Source: Cyanobacterium aponinum PCC 10605 (GTDB lineage Bacteria > Cyanobacteriota > Cyanobacteriia > Cyanobacteriales > Cyanobacteriaceae). From it: a DNA stretch of 64,000 bases. Location of the stretch: the NCBI RefSeq assembly GCF_000317675.1, contig NC_019776.1, forward strand, positions 744,001 through 808,000, read 5' to 3'. Below the pieces are notes generated by a model. That model made no database searches. It saw nothing but the letters and a program-made list of their open reading frames with translations, and was not told the DNA's origin. A program made the position numbers and the translations under genes. Shown one piece after another: positions 7,875 to 19,700 of the stretch; within the stretch, counting starts at the first letter, position 1, and each line of letters opens with the position of its first letter.

Positions 7875-10163
7875 ATGCTAAATTCTATTTCCCAATGGCT
7901 TAAAAATTCTTTTGGACGCAAAATAGGCTTAGAAGTTTTGGTTTCCCTTTCTATCAGTACAATGATAGTTATAGTGAGACAGTTAGGGGGGTTTGAGTAT
8001 TTTGACTTAGGCGTATATGATTGGTTATTAAAATTCCACACCCGTGAAAATCAAGATAATCGAATACTAACAGTTCTCATTACAGAAGACGATATTCAAA
8101 CAGAAAAAAGATGGCCTATCAGTGACGGAACTTTAGCAAAAGCCATCAACATACTCTTAGAAAATGAACCTTATGCCATCGGAGTTGATTTATATCGTGA
8201 TTTTCCCATTGAACCCGGCACAGATGATTTTACGAATCTTTTAGTTAATAGCGATCGAGTCTCGGTAGTATGTAAATTAGCCTCAGAAGCTCAACCTGCA
8301 GTTCCGCCCCCTCCTAGTTTACCCATAGATTTAGTCGGGTTTGCCGATATTGTTATTGATGGAGATGGTGTTGTCAGACGTAATTTGTTTTATGTTGAAC
8401 CTCAAGAAAGTAGATGCCCAACTCCTTACTCTTTAGCGCTACAGCTAGCACTTTCTTATTTAATACCCCAAGGTATTGAACCTCAACTGGGAGAAAACGG
8501 TTCATTAATATTAGGTAAAGCAACTCTTAAACCGATTGATGGAAGTATTGGTGCTTATCGTCAAGTGGATGCTAGTGGTTATCAAATCATGCTTGATTAC
8601 CGTCGGGGAAATTCTCCCACTCCTACCGTGACGTTAAATGATGTCTTACAAGGAAAAGTTGACCCTAAATTAATCAAAGATAAAGTAATTTTAATCGGAG
8701 TATCCGCCCCTAGTTTACGAGACTCTTTTTATACTCCTTTTAGTCGTCAGGGAGAAGATGTGGTATTAATGCCGGGAGTCACCCTTCATAGTTATATGGT
8801 AAGTCAATTGCTATCTTCTGCTATAGACGGACATCCCGTAATTTGGAGTTGGTCTAACGGAGGAGAAACTATTTGGATTTATTTTTGGGGTTTAGTGGGC
8901 AGTGCTTCTATTTTCTTGCTATCTCGACCTTTATTAATGATATTGCTACAGGGTTCATCTTTAGTCATTATAGTTGTTAGTGCCATCGTCTTTTCCTTTG
9001 AAGGGGGGTGGATTCCCGTTGTTCCTGCTATAGTTAGTTTTATGGGAGGTGCGATCGCACTTGTGGGCTACAACGCTTATAAAGCCAAAAACGAACAACT
9101 TTCCATTCAACAACAAGTATCAGATCAAGAAAAATCGATCGCAGTTTTACAAATGTTGTTAAAATCCCAATCTCAGACCCATAAAATATCCAAAGTAACA
9201 ACCTATGAAGAAGGTTCAGTGATTGTTGGTCGTTATCAAATTATTAAACGCTTAGGAAAAGGCGGATTTGGCAATAGCTATCTTTCCGTTGATCAAATGT
9301 TACCCGGGAAACCCTACTGTGTGGTTAAACGCTTAAATGCTTATTCCGATGACACAAAAATTTTAACCCTGATGGAAAAATTACTAGAAACCGAAGCAAA
9401 AATTTTAGAAAAAGTAGGCAAACATCCTCAAATCCCCGACTTACTAGCTTATATTCAAGACAATAATAACTTTTTTCTCGTTCAAGAATATATTGACGGT
9501 CAAACCCTCATTCAAGAACTAAAAGATAAGACTAAATATAGTGAAAATGAAGTACTGCAAATTATTGAAGAAATAATGGAAATTTTGAGTTTCATTGAGC
9601 AATACAACTTAGTCCATCGAGATATAAAACCAGACAATATCCTTCGCCGTCAATCAGATAAATCCCTTGTATTAATAGATTTTGGTGGCATAAAACAAAT
9701 CTTTAATTTAAAAAACGAAACAGCTATCAATGCAGTTAGTAATGAAGGCTATGCCTCACCTGAACAATTAGCAGGACAACCCGTCATGGCAAGTGACATT
9801 TACTCTGTGGGTATGGTAGCCATCCATTGTTTAACAGGAACATTCCCGGGTAAACTACCCAGAGACCCTCAAACAGGTGAAATTCTGTGGGATAGTAGCA
9901 AATATGTCAGCCCTGTAACTGCTAAAATCATCAAAAAAATGACCAGCTATCATTTCAAAGACCGTTACCAAAACGCACAGGAAGTAAGCAAAGACCTTAA
10001 ACACTATAGATCACAAATAGAAGAATTAAAAAATCAAATTGACATCGATATTGAGATTGATGAAGAAAAAAAAGCCGAGGAAGTGTCAGAAATTGTCCAT
10101 TCCGAAAACTTTTTACAGTTACAAGAAAAAGCAGAAAGGTTGCGCCGTAAAAGATTATCTTAA
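7875..10163 (+). CDS. CHASE2-domain serine/threonine protein kinase
   Basis: Membrane sensor kinase of 762 residues. An N-terminal hydrophobic helix (about 20-40) is followed by an extracytoplasmic CHASE2 domain (about 45-325, with AIGVDLYRDFPIEPGTDDF and DKVILIGVSAPSLRDSFYTP). Three membrane helices follow (about 335-405), then a cytoplasmic Hanks-type kinase (about 452-710). Kinase motifs are complete: GKGGFGNSY, VVKR lysine, HRDIKPDNIL (about 581) and DFGG (about 602). An acidic, Lys-rich coiled tail ends the protein. CHASE2-STPK fusions are common in cyanobacteria; the ligand is unknown. The gene stands alone, 550 bp before the giant surface protein gene. Confidence 0.93.
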   Translation: MLNSISQWLKNSFGRKIGLEVLVSLSISTMIVIVRQLGGFEYFDLGVYDWLLKFHTRENQDNRILTVLITEDDIQTEKRWPISDGTLAKAINILLENEPYAIGVDLYRDFPIEPGTDDFTNLLVNSDRVSVVCKLASEAQPAVPPPPSLPIDLVGFADIVIDGDGVVRRNLFYVEPQESRCPTPYSLALQLALSYLIPQGIEPQLGENGSLILGKATLKPIDGSIGAYRQVDASGYQIMLDYRRGNSPTPTVTLNDVLQGKVDPKLIKDKVILIGVSAPSLRDSFYTPFSRQGEDVVLMPGVTLHSYMVSQLLSSAIDGHPVIWSWSNGGETIWIYFWGLVGSASIFLLSRPLLMILLQGSSLVIIVVSAIVFSFEGGWIPVVPAIVSFMGGAIALVGYNAYKAKNEQLSIQQQVSDQEKSIAVLQMLLKSQSQTHKISKVTTYEEGSVIVGRYQIIKRLGKGGFGNSYLSVDQMLPGKPYCVVKRLNAYSDDTKILTLMEKLLETEAKILEKVGKHPQIPDLLAYIQDNNNFFLVQEYIDGQTLIQELKDKTKYSENEVLQIIEEIMEILSFIEQYNLVHRDIKPDNILRRQSDKSLVLIDFGGIKQIFNLKNETAINAVSNEGYASPEQLAGQPVMASDIYSVGMVAIHCLTGTFPGKLPRDPQTGEILWDSSKYVSPVTAKIIKKMTSYHFKDRYQNAQEVSKDLKHYRSQIEELKNQIDIDIEIDEEKKAEEVSEIVHSENFLQLQEKAERLRRKRLS

Positions 10164-10712
10164 CTTAAGTTCGGGGTTAGTTAGGGGCGAATGGACATTC
10201 CCCCGTAAAGGAGTTAGAAGTTATTAATTAACCTGAGTTTTGGATAAGCTGAAAGCATCCCAACTCGTAATCAGAAAACCTTATAGCTTCTTAGAAATAA
10301 CGATAAAATTGCCTTAAACCGAACTGACGTTAAAAAATTAAGAATTAAGAATGAAAAACCACGAATACTTACTACTTATTTATTATTTATTACTTGTTTC
10401 CCCCTTTCCCCTCATCACCTCATCCCCCCATCCCCTAACACCTGCAACCTGCAACCTGACACCTAACCTTATCGGATATTCTTAAACCGAACTGAGGTTA
10501 ATTATTCATCTTTGCCCCTTGCCCTTTACTGGTTCTGAAAAACTTAAGAAATTTTTAATAATTAACTATTGACGAATCCATAAAATTAGCTTATATTGTG
10601 ACTGATTAGTCATATCATTGGGAGTAAAAAAATAAAACTCCACCTACTATCAATCAAACTCTGTCAATCAAATTAAATTTACACCTTCCATCCAGATAAA
10701 AACGAACCTGCC
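10164..10712. other. Repeat-rich intergenic region before the giant gene
   Basis: Contains a degenerate copy of the GGGCGAATGG-type palindrome repeat at about 10170-10225, the complete MITE-like copy C (10228-10501), and about 200 bp of AT-rich sequence that must carry the promoter of the giant gene. A 62-codon frame at 10039-10227 is an overlap artefact. Confidence 0.65.
10228..10501 (+). mobile_element. MITE-like element type I, copy C (274 bp)
   Basis: Starts TTAACCTGAGTTTTGG and ends CCGAACTGAGGTTAA, so the outer about 12 bp are inverted repeats. The body is nearly identical to copy B (GATAAGCTGAAAGCATCCCA, CAGAAAACCTTATAGCTTCT) but the CCTGCAA tract is short. No coding capacity. Confidence 0.8.
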
Positions 10713-13700
10713 ATGAGTATTAGATTTAACGAAGCTACCCTTAATACCAATGTCGCAACCCCTACTGGTATTATGTTTCTCGATTTAAACAACGATTTTT
10801 TACAAGATATAGTTGCCGTTTCCTCTGGTTTTGGAGGAGATGATTTAATTTGGCACAAAAGTAATAGTAATGGCACTCAAAGCACCTCTCCCACATTAAT
10901 TTATGGAGAGTTAACAGGAGGGCGCAATGGTTTCTATGGTGCGGATATGGATAGAGATGGAGATATAGACTTAGTTACCGCAGAAAATAATGATGATGAT
11001 GTTACTATTTGGTATAACACCAATGGGCAAGGCACTTCTTGGAGTGGTAGAAAAATATCGGATAACTTTGAAGGGGCGACAGATTTATATATAGCTGATT
11101 TTGGTAGCGATGGTTGGGTGGACATTATTGGTGCGTCAGAAGACGAAGACGATGTTTCTATCTGGCGACAAACTTCCAATGGTAGTTTTGCTAATGAATC
11201 AAGAATAGATAATAGTTTAGGGGAAGCAAGGGCGATTTATGGGGGTGATTTAAACGGCGATGGCAGACGAGACGTAGTTGCTGGTGGTGAAGAAGGTTTA
11301 TTTTGGTATCGCAACAATGAGAATGGTACAAATTGGACACAACTTAGTATTGTTGGTAGTAGCTATCAACCTCAAGACTTGAAACTTGCAGATATAGATA
11401 ACGATAATGATTTGGATATTATTATCGCCGCCGATAATGGGGTTTATTATTGGAGGAATAACAGTAATGGTACTTTTAGCGGGCCTACTCAAGTCGTTAA
11501 CTTTAAGGTAGCACAAATTGCCGTCGCCGATCTCGATCGAGATGGAGATAATGATTTAATTTTTGGTAGTAACAGCAGTAATGCGAGTCTTTACTGGTAT
11601 TCCAACAACGGTAGTGGCGGTTTTGCTTCCTTTACTATTGATAGCAGTGGTTTAAATAATATCACTGCCGTAGGGGTGGGAGATTTGGATAATGATGGTT
11701 TTACTGATATTGCCATTGGCACAGACGGAGAAGATGATCTATTTCGCTATCGTAATGAGTTAAGATGGGCGGCTATTCTTGTTGATAGTAATCCTGTGGA
11801 GGGTGGAGATAGTGGTACGTTTACCATTCTTTTGGATTCTAGTGCTGTCGCTTCTACTCCTGTAACCTACACCATAAGTGGCACGGCAACTAATAATGTT
11901 GATTATACTATATCCGGAAACACCACTATCCCCGCAGGGGCTTCTTCTGCCACTATCACCATTAATCCTATCAATGATGTTAATTATGATCCCAATGAGA
12001 CTGTTACTTTAACTTTAACGGGTAATGGCATTAATAACGGTTATGTTGTCAATCCTAGTTTCTCTAGTGCTACTTTAACTATAAACGATCCCACTCCCGT
12101 TGTCAGTATAAGCTCATCTGGGGTAACAAATCCTTCTGAATCTGGTATTATTGGGCAATTCACTATTTCCTTAAATACCACCGCTACCAGCAATTTTAGT
12201 ATTCCCTATAGCTTATCAGGCGCGAGTAATGACACTATCCTTGATAACGATACTAACCCCAATAATGGTAGTTTAGGCTCAACTATTCCCATTGGTATAG
12301 GGGAAAGCAGTAAGACGATTTATGTTTTTGCTAAGGATGACTTTACCTACGAAGCCAATGAGAGTTTTATTTTTACCTTATTACCCACAACTCCAGTGGT
12401 CAACAATATTGCTTTAGGTTCGGGGTATAGAGTAGATTTAAGTAAAAATAGTCGCACTTTAAATATTATCGACAATGAACCTATAGTAACAGTTAGTGGT
12501 GTTAAAAATCTGCAAGAGGGTAGCGATAATGGGGAGTTTATCGGTTATGTGGACATTATTCTTGATCAAATCGTCACTAAGCAACCCGGTTTGTCAGTAT
12601 ATTATAACATCACGGGGGGAAGTGCCACCCAATTCACCGACTATTTTAACTCTCAGGGAAGATTAACCAGTGGTAGTAACGCCCAAAATGTGGTTTTTAT
12701 TCCCAATGGTGCAGATTCTGCTAGATTATATTTAAGTGCCTTACCAGATGCGATCGCAGAAGCCACTGAAACCATTACCATATCTTTAATTAACGATCAA
12801 AATCCTAACACTACTCCCGATTATGCCGTAGGAAATAATTATGCTTTAGGAAGTGCCGTCACCGCCACCGTTAATATCACCGATAGTGGACATTATAGCC
12901 CGAATATTGCCATCCTCGATCGCACCCTTAATGCCGTTACCAACACAAATCCCTTAGAAGCCAATAGCCAAGGAGAGGTTAACTTTAGTGTTAAATTAAC
13001 TAGCCAACCAACCCAAAATGTCACCGTCAGAGTTGATAACGTTACCCTTACCTTTACCTCCTCTAACTGGGATACACCACAAAACATTACCTTAAATGGT
13101 ATCACTTCCTCTCGAAATTTAGCAGTCACTAGCACCAGTAACGACAGCAACTATAATAACCGCACTAGCAATATTACCATTAATCCCGATGACGGCATTC
13201 CTAATTTAGATGTTACTGAAGGAGAAAACCCTCTTCCCACAATTATCCCTAGTGTGACTATCCTCTTAGAAAACGATACCAATGAGGGAAGCGAATTAGC
13301 AGGGGTGTTTAAATTATTGTTGAATAATCCAGCCCCAAGAGGTGGTTTAATTGTTAACTATCAAGTAGCAGGCACAGCTACCCCTAATGTTGATTATAAT
13401 ACCCTGCCCGGTGCGATCGAAATTCCAGAAGGAGAAACCAGTGTTTTCTTAAATGTCCCCGTTATCGATGATACGGTAAAAGAAAATGCAGAAACCGTCA
13501 TTGTTACTCTGCAAGCAGGAGATGGTTACACTATTAATAACGCTACTTCCAACGTCACCCTAACCATTAGTGATGATGATGAGTCTGCCATTGAATTTGC
13601 TACTCCTCAAACCACCGCATCTATTACTGATAGCAATGATTTATTAACCGTCAGTGTGGTTAGTTTTAATGATAATAGTGGCACTTTTACTGTGGCATTA

Positions 13701-16700
13701 AATCAACAACCTTCTCAAAATGTCACCGTTACTTTAAGGGATGCTTTAAATAATAATGCCAGTGGAGGAAGTTTAACCTTTACCCCTGAGAATTGGCAAT
13801 CACCCCAAAATCTAACCCTCACTAATTTGACTGCTAATAACAGTGATGATTTTAACTATCAAATTACCGCCGTCACCGATAGTCAAGATAGTAACTATCA
13901 AAATCAAACCCTTAACTTTCCCATTGTTACTAATACTTTAAATACTACTATCACCAGTGTTTTAACAACGGAAGGGGAAGAAGACATTTTGTTAGTGAAA
14001 CTGACTAGCCAACCTAGTAGTAATGTCACCCTTAGTTTTAGTGAAATTGATGCTACGGAAAATAGTTTTTCTACTAATACCCTTACTTTTACTCCCGATA
14101 ATTGGAATAGTTATCAAAATATCAATGTTAGTGGGTTAAGAGACGATCGCACCGATGGAGATATAACCTATAATGTTAAGGTGACGACAACTAGCAGTGA
14201 TAGTAACTATAACGGAGTTTATCAACTATTACCCATTACGAATACAGATATTGATAGTGATGTGGTTAATAATGAGCCTGAACCAGATGATAACCTAGAA
14301 ACCGATCCTTTAGTTACCATTAATATTCAAGGTAGCAGTGAAATCGGAGAAAGTGACACTACTGGGGGTAAGTTTAGAATCTCAGTGGGAGAGGGTAGTT
14401 CAAGCGAGCCTGTTAACGTACGTTATTCCATCTTAACTAATCCCCGTGATAATAATGCCACAGAGGGGGTTGACTATCAATCTTTTAATTTATTTGAGCA
14501 ACAATTAGGCACAGAAAACCCTTTCAATAGTTTTGATATTGGTAGCTATAGCGCCCCCAGTGTGATAGATTTAGATCAAGATGGAGATTTAGACCTTTTT
14601 ATCGGTAATTATGAAGGTGCGATCGACTATTATGAAAATACTGGCACAAAAAATCAACCTAGCTTTACTAGAAATACCAGTAATAATCCTTTTAGTGCCA
14701 TTGACTTAAATGGTGCAACTTCCCCTGGTTATTCAAATCCCGCTTTCGGTGATGTTGACGGCGATGATGATCAAGATTTAATCTTAGGTAGTAGTGATGG
14801 TAAGATTCGTTTTTATCGTAATAATAACCTTACCTTTACAGAAATAACAGGCTCAAATAATCCCTTTAATAGTATCGACATCGGAGATTATAGCGCCCCT
14901 ATTCTCGTAGATATTGACTCTGACAGTGACTTAGATTTATTTGTCGGTAGCGGTGATGGTTTAATCAAGTTTTATCGCAACACTGGTAGTGAAACAAATC
15001 CTGTTTTTGTGGAAGAAAATGCAGAAAATCCCTTCCAAAATGTGGACTTGGGCGATCGCGCTAGTATAATATTTGCAGATTTAGATGAAGATGGAGACTT
15101 AGACGCTGTTTTAACAGGAGATACTAACGGTGCGACTAAGTCGGGAGGAGTAATGGAATATTGGTTAAATATTGGCACTCCTTCTCAACCTAATTTTATT
15201 CAAGATGATAGCCTATTTGAACGCAGTGATTTTACAATACCAGATAATGTGCGTCCTATTTTTGGAGATATAAATGGAGATTTAGATGAGGATTTATTAT
15301 TTGGTAATATTGATGGGATTATTGACTATTATGAGAATTTATCTAGTGGCGAAATAACCATTATTCCGGGGCAATTTGCCGATATTGATTTAAATCCTTT
15401 TGCTGATAACTTTGCCGAAGGAGATGAAAATGTTACCGTTGTTTTAAATACTAATCAAGGCTATTATATTGACTCAGAAAATACTACCATTACTTATACT
15501 ATTAAAGATGATGATGTAGCAGGGGTTTCTATTACTGATAATGAAGGAAATAACATTACTGGTAAAACTTATATCACTAGCGAAGCTGATAATTCACCCC
15601 AAACATTTAAAGTAAAACTTACTAGCCAACCCACCGATAATGTCATTGTTTATTTAGGCACAAATAATAAAAATGAGGGTATTTTATCCGCAGAGTTTCA
15701 AGAAAATCAAGAGGTAATTTCTTTTTACTTTACTCCTGATAATTGGAATATTGAGCAAAGTTTTACTGTGAATCCTCAAGATGATTTAAGAGACGATGAA
15801 ACCGTCGCTTATCAAATAATTTCTACCGTTAAAAGTGGTGATGATTTTTACAACAATTTAGAAGTTAGTGACATTACTCTTAATAATCAAGATAATGATA
15901 ACGCAGGTATTAATGTTGTCCAAATAAGTGGTAATTCTACAGAGGGAAGCAGTAACTCTTATCAAATTTCCTTAAAGACTCAACCTCTTTCCCCTGTCAA
16001 TGTCACCATGACACCCAGTAACGAGGAAATCAAATTTTCTAATCAAGGTTTCTCTCAACCTCTCACCCTCTCCTTTAATGAAGATAACTGGAATATTCCT
16101 CAAACTGTCACCGTCTTTGCCGTTGACGATACCAAAGTTGAATATAACCACTCCACGAATATTGATTTTAGTATTGAGTCTGAGGATAATGCCTATAGTA
16201 GTCTAACTCCTCCTCAACCCATCGAAGTTAACATCGCCGATAACGATTTACCCTTAGCTACCCTTGCGGTGACGCAAAATGCCACAGAGGAAGCCATGCC
16301 GGGTTACTTTACTATCTCGGTAAGCGAAGCCGTTGATTCCGCCTTTGGCGCAACGGGTTTAAATGTTGCCTATCGAGTCTTAGGCAGTAGTAGCGCGGTT
16401 AATGGTTTTGACTATCAAACGGTATTGGAAACAGGAAGCGTGAGAGTCGCACCGGGAGAAACTAGCACAACTTTAACGATTTCTTCCATTGATAACTTTA
16501 TTGATGATGGTGATAAGCAAGTTGTTATCGAATTGTTAGCAGGGGATGGTTATAGTTTGGGAGAGACTACCACTAACACCCTCGTGATTATAAATAATGA
16601 TAAGGCAGGAGTGCAAATTATTCAGAGTGGTATTGTGCCTGTTGTCAAAGAAGGGGAAAGCTATACTTTCTATGTCTCTTTATTAAGTGAGCCAACTCAG

Positions 16701-19700
16701 ACAACTACAATTAATTTCTCTGATAGTCCAAATGAATTAAATAACGTTAACCCCCTCACCTTCACTTCTGAAAATTGGTATATACCACAAGCTGTCACAA
16801 TAAGTGCGATCGACGAAAATATTGCAGAGACAGGAGAAAATCACACTACCCAATTAGCATTTATTTTTGATGGTGCATCGGAGTATGAAAATTTAGATGA
16901 GCCTGTTAACCTTGAAGTTAATATTATCGATCGAACCTTTGATAGTGTCAATACAGCGTTAGGTTTACAGTATAGTTTAAATAGTATTGAAAGGGCGTTT
17001 ACCGAATCTAGTTTACCTTTAATTGGTAGTGGCTCAACCTTATCTCTTTTCTTTGACGAAATCACCGAAAAAATTGTCAATGAAATTTACATAACTAATA
17101 ATTTAACAGCGTGGAAATTAGAGGAAATATTCAGGAATTTATTGCCTGAAACTTTAGGGAATAACCTTTCTAATTTGCAAATAGATTATACCCCTAATAA
17201 TAATGATACTCCTTTCACTATTGCCTTTACTGTTACTTATAATGATCAAATTATTCCCCTGAGTAAAAATTTAGCAATTCCCTCCCTTGATTTAACTGTC
17301 AATGGCGAAGCCCAAGGGGATATTATTTATGATTTTACTTTAGGTTTTGGTATCAATAAAACTGGTGGTTATTATCTGGATACTTCTAAAACAGTTTTAA
17401 ATCCAGATATTAAATTTGATAATGTGACTTTAACAGGTATTGATAGCATCAATGGTTTAAGTGTTGATTTTGCTGATGAAGGTATTGATTTAGATTTAGA
17501 TTATGACATTAAATTAGTAGGTAATAACTTAGATACTTCTACTTTAAATATACTTAAAAACCAACCAACACAAGAATTATTCACTAACTTTGACTATGAT
17601 TTTACAGGAGAAAGTTTTGCGACATTATCCCTGTCTGCTACTCCCGATGAAAGAATTACTAATTTATTTCCTGCGATAACTTTTGATTTAGCAGTGGAAG
17701 AATTACCCCTCTATAACTATGCCGATGAAGCAAAAATTGAACTTAATGACTTTACGGTTAGTCTGCAAAATGTGGCTTTAGATGTACAATCTTTAATCAG
17801 AGGTTATGTTAAAAAATATGTTGATTTAATTGATGAAATTTTACAGCCTATTTATCCCATTATTGATGCCCTTAACGCCGATACGAAATTTCTTTCTGCT
17901 TTAGAATTAGACTTTCTTTTTGATAATAATAATGATGGCAAGGTATCAGTATTGGAATTAGTTTTTACCCTTCTCAATGTTGATGATGATAGTGGCGATA
18001 ATGATGCTTTACAAAATTTAGGCTTTGATGGTTTTGATGATGGTGACTCCCTTGACTTTTACGAATTTATCGATGCCATTAATGAGTTAATTGAAGTCGT
18101 CAGATTAGTTGATGACTATATTGCTGATGATAGTAATGTTTTAATTGATATAGGTTCAGTTAGTACATCAGTTCAAAATGGAGAGGTTGATTTGAGTCGT
18201 GATGATTTAACTATACCAGATGGTAACATTCTCGATCGCATCGCTAATAATCCTCTCGCCACAGATGATTTAGAGAAATTAATTGATAGTATTCTGTCTT
18301 TAGATGGTTTAGAAATACCTTTGTTAACAGACTTTTTCTCGGTAGCAGGTTTATTACTAGGGCAGGAAAACGTTGACTTTTTAATCTATGATGTGCCTGA
18401 TTTAGATTTTGATATTAGTATCGATTTGTCTGATATTGGTTTAGATGCCATTTTACCTGAGTATGGTTTGGATGCAGTTTTAGAAATCGCATTAGGGCTT
18501 AATTCTAACCTTTATTTGGCTTATGATGCTTATGGATTGAATGAGTGGCAGAAAACAGGTTTTGATGATAGTAAACTAAACTTACTATTAGATGGGCTTT
18601 ATTTGCGAGATGTGGATGAAAATGGTAAGGATGTCAATGAGTTAGGCGCTTCTTTTGGTGTGGATATTGGCATGGAATTTAATGCTATTGTGGCAAAGGC
18701 GCGGATGACAGGAGGTGTGCAAAGTGATAATGATGTTAAACTTGATTTTGTGGATGGTGGTGAATATCAAGGGTTAGGCGATGGTATCATTCGCTATTCT
18801 GAATTATCACCTTTATTCACTGGTGATCTTAGTGTACTCGAAATTAGTGGTGCGATCGAGGCTTTTTTAAATACGAAGGTGCAAGTAGGTGTCGATGCGG
18901 GTTTATTCGAGATAATGGAAACCATTCTTGATATTGACATTCTTACTTACAAAATTTGGGATATTGAAGATGTCTTAAAAGAATTGGGTATCAGTGGTTT
19001 TGCTAGTCAAAGTTACATACAAGGAGGCACGGTATTTTTTGATGTTAACTTTAACGGTCAACTAGATCAAGGGGAAATTTCTACTATTAGTAATGATGAC
19101 GGTAGTTTTAATTTGCCAGTGGATTTAGTACCTTTCGATCGCAATCGCAATGGTATTATAGATGATCAAGATGGACGTTTAGTGGTTATAGATGGGGTTG
19201 ACACCGCAACAGGATTACCGATTAATACTCCATTTTTTGCCACCGTTGACTATACCATGATTACTCCCCTTACCAGTCTGGTGCAAAAAATCCATCAATC
19301 AGGCATTGACATCGAGTTAGCCGAAGCAAAAATTAAAGAGATATTCGCTTTACCCCAAACCCTTGATTTATCAAATTTTGATCCCATGTCTGCCATAAAC
19401 AATGGAGATATTAACGGGAAAAAAGTCTATACCAGTCATGTTATTACTCAAGGAGTAATTGCCGTTTTAACTCAGTTTATCTCGGGTATCACCAATCAAA
19501 CTCCCGCCCAAGTGGCTGATCAAGTTATTGGTGCGATCGCACTTAGTGTATATAATGAGGATATTGGTAATTTTTATAACCTCTCTTTTCTCGACAATTT
19601 GATTACTGACTTAGTTGACGAGGTAGGAGGTGAATTTAGCGACGATGAATTAACAAACATTACCGATGTTTTAAGCCGTATCTTAACCATTGGCACTCAA

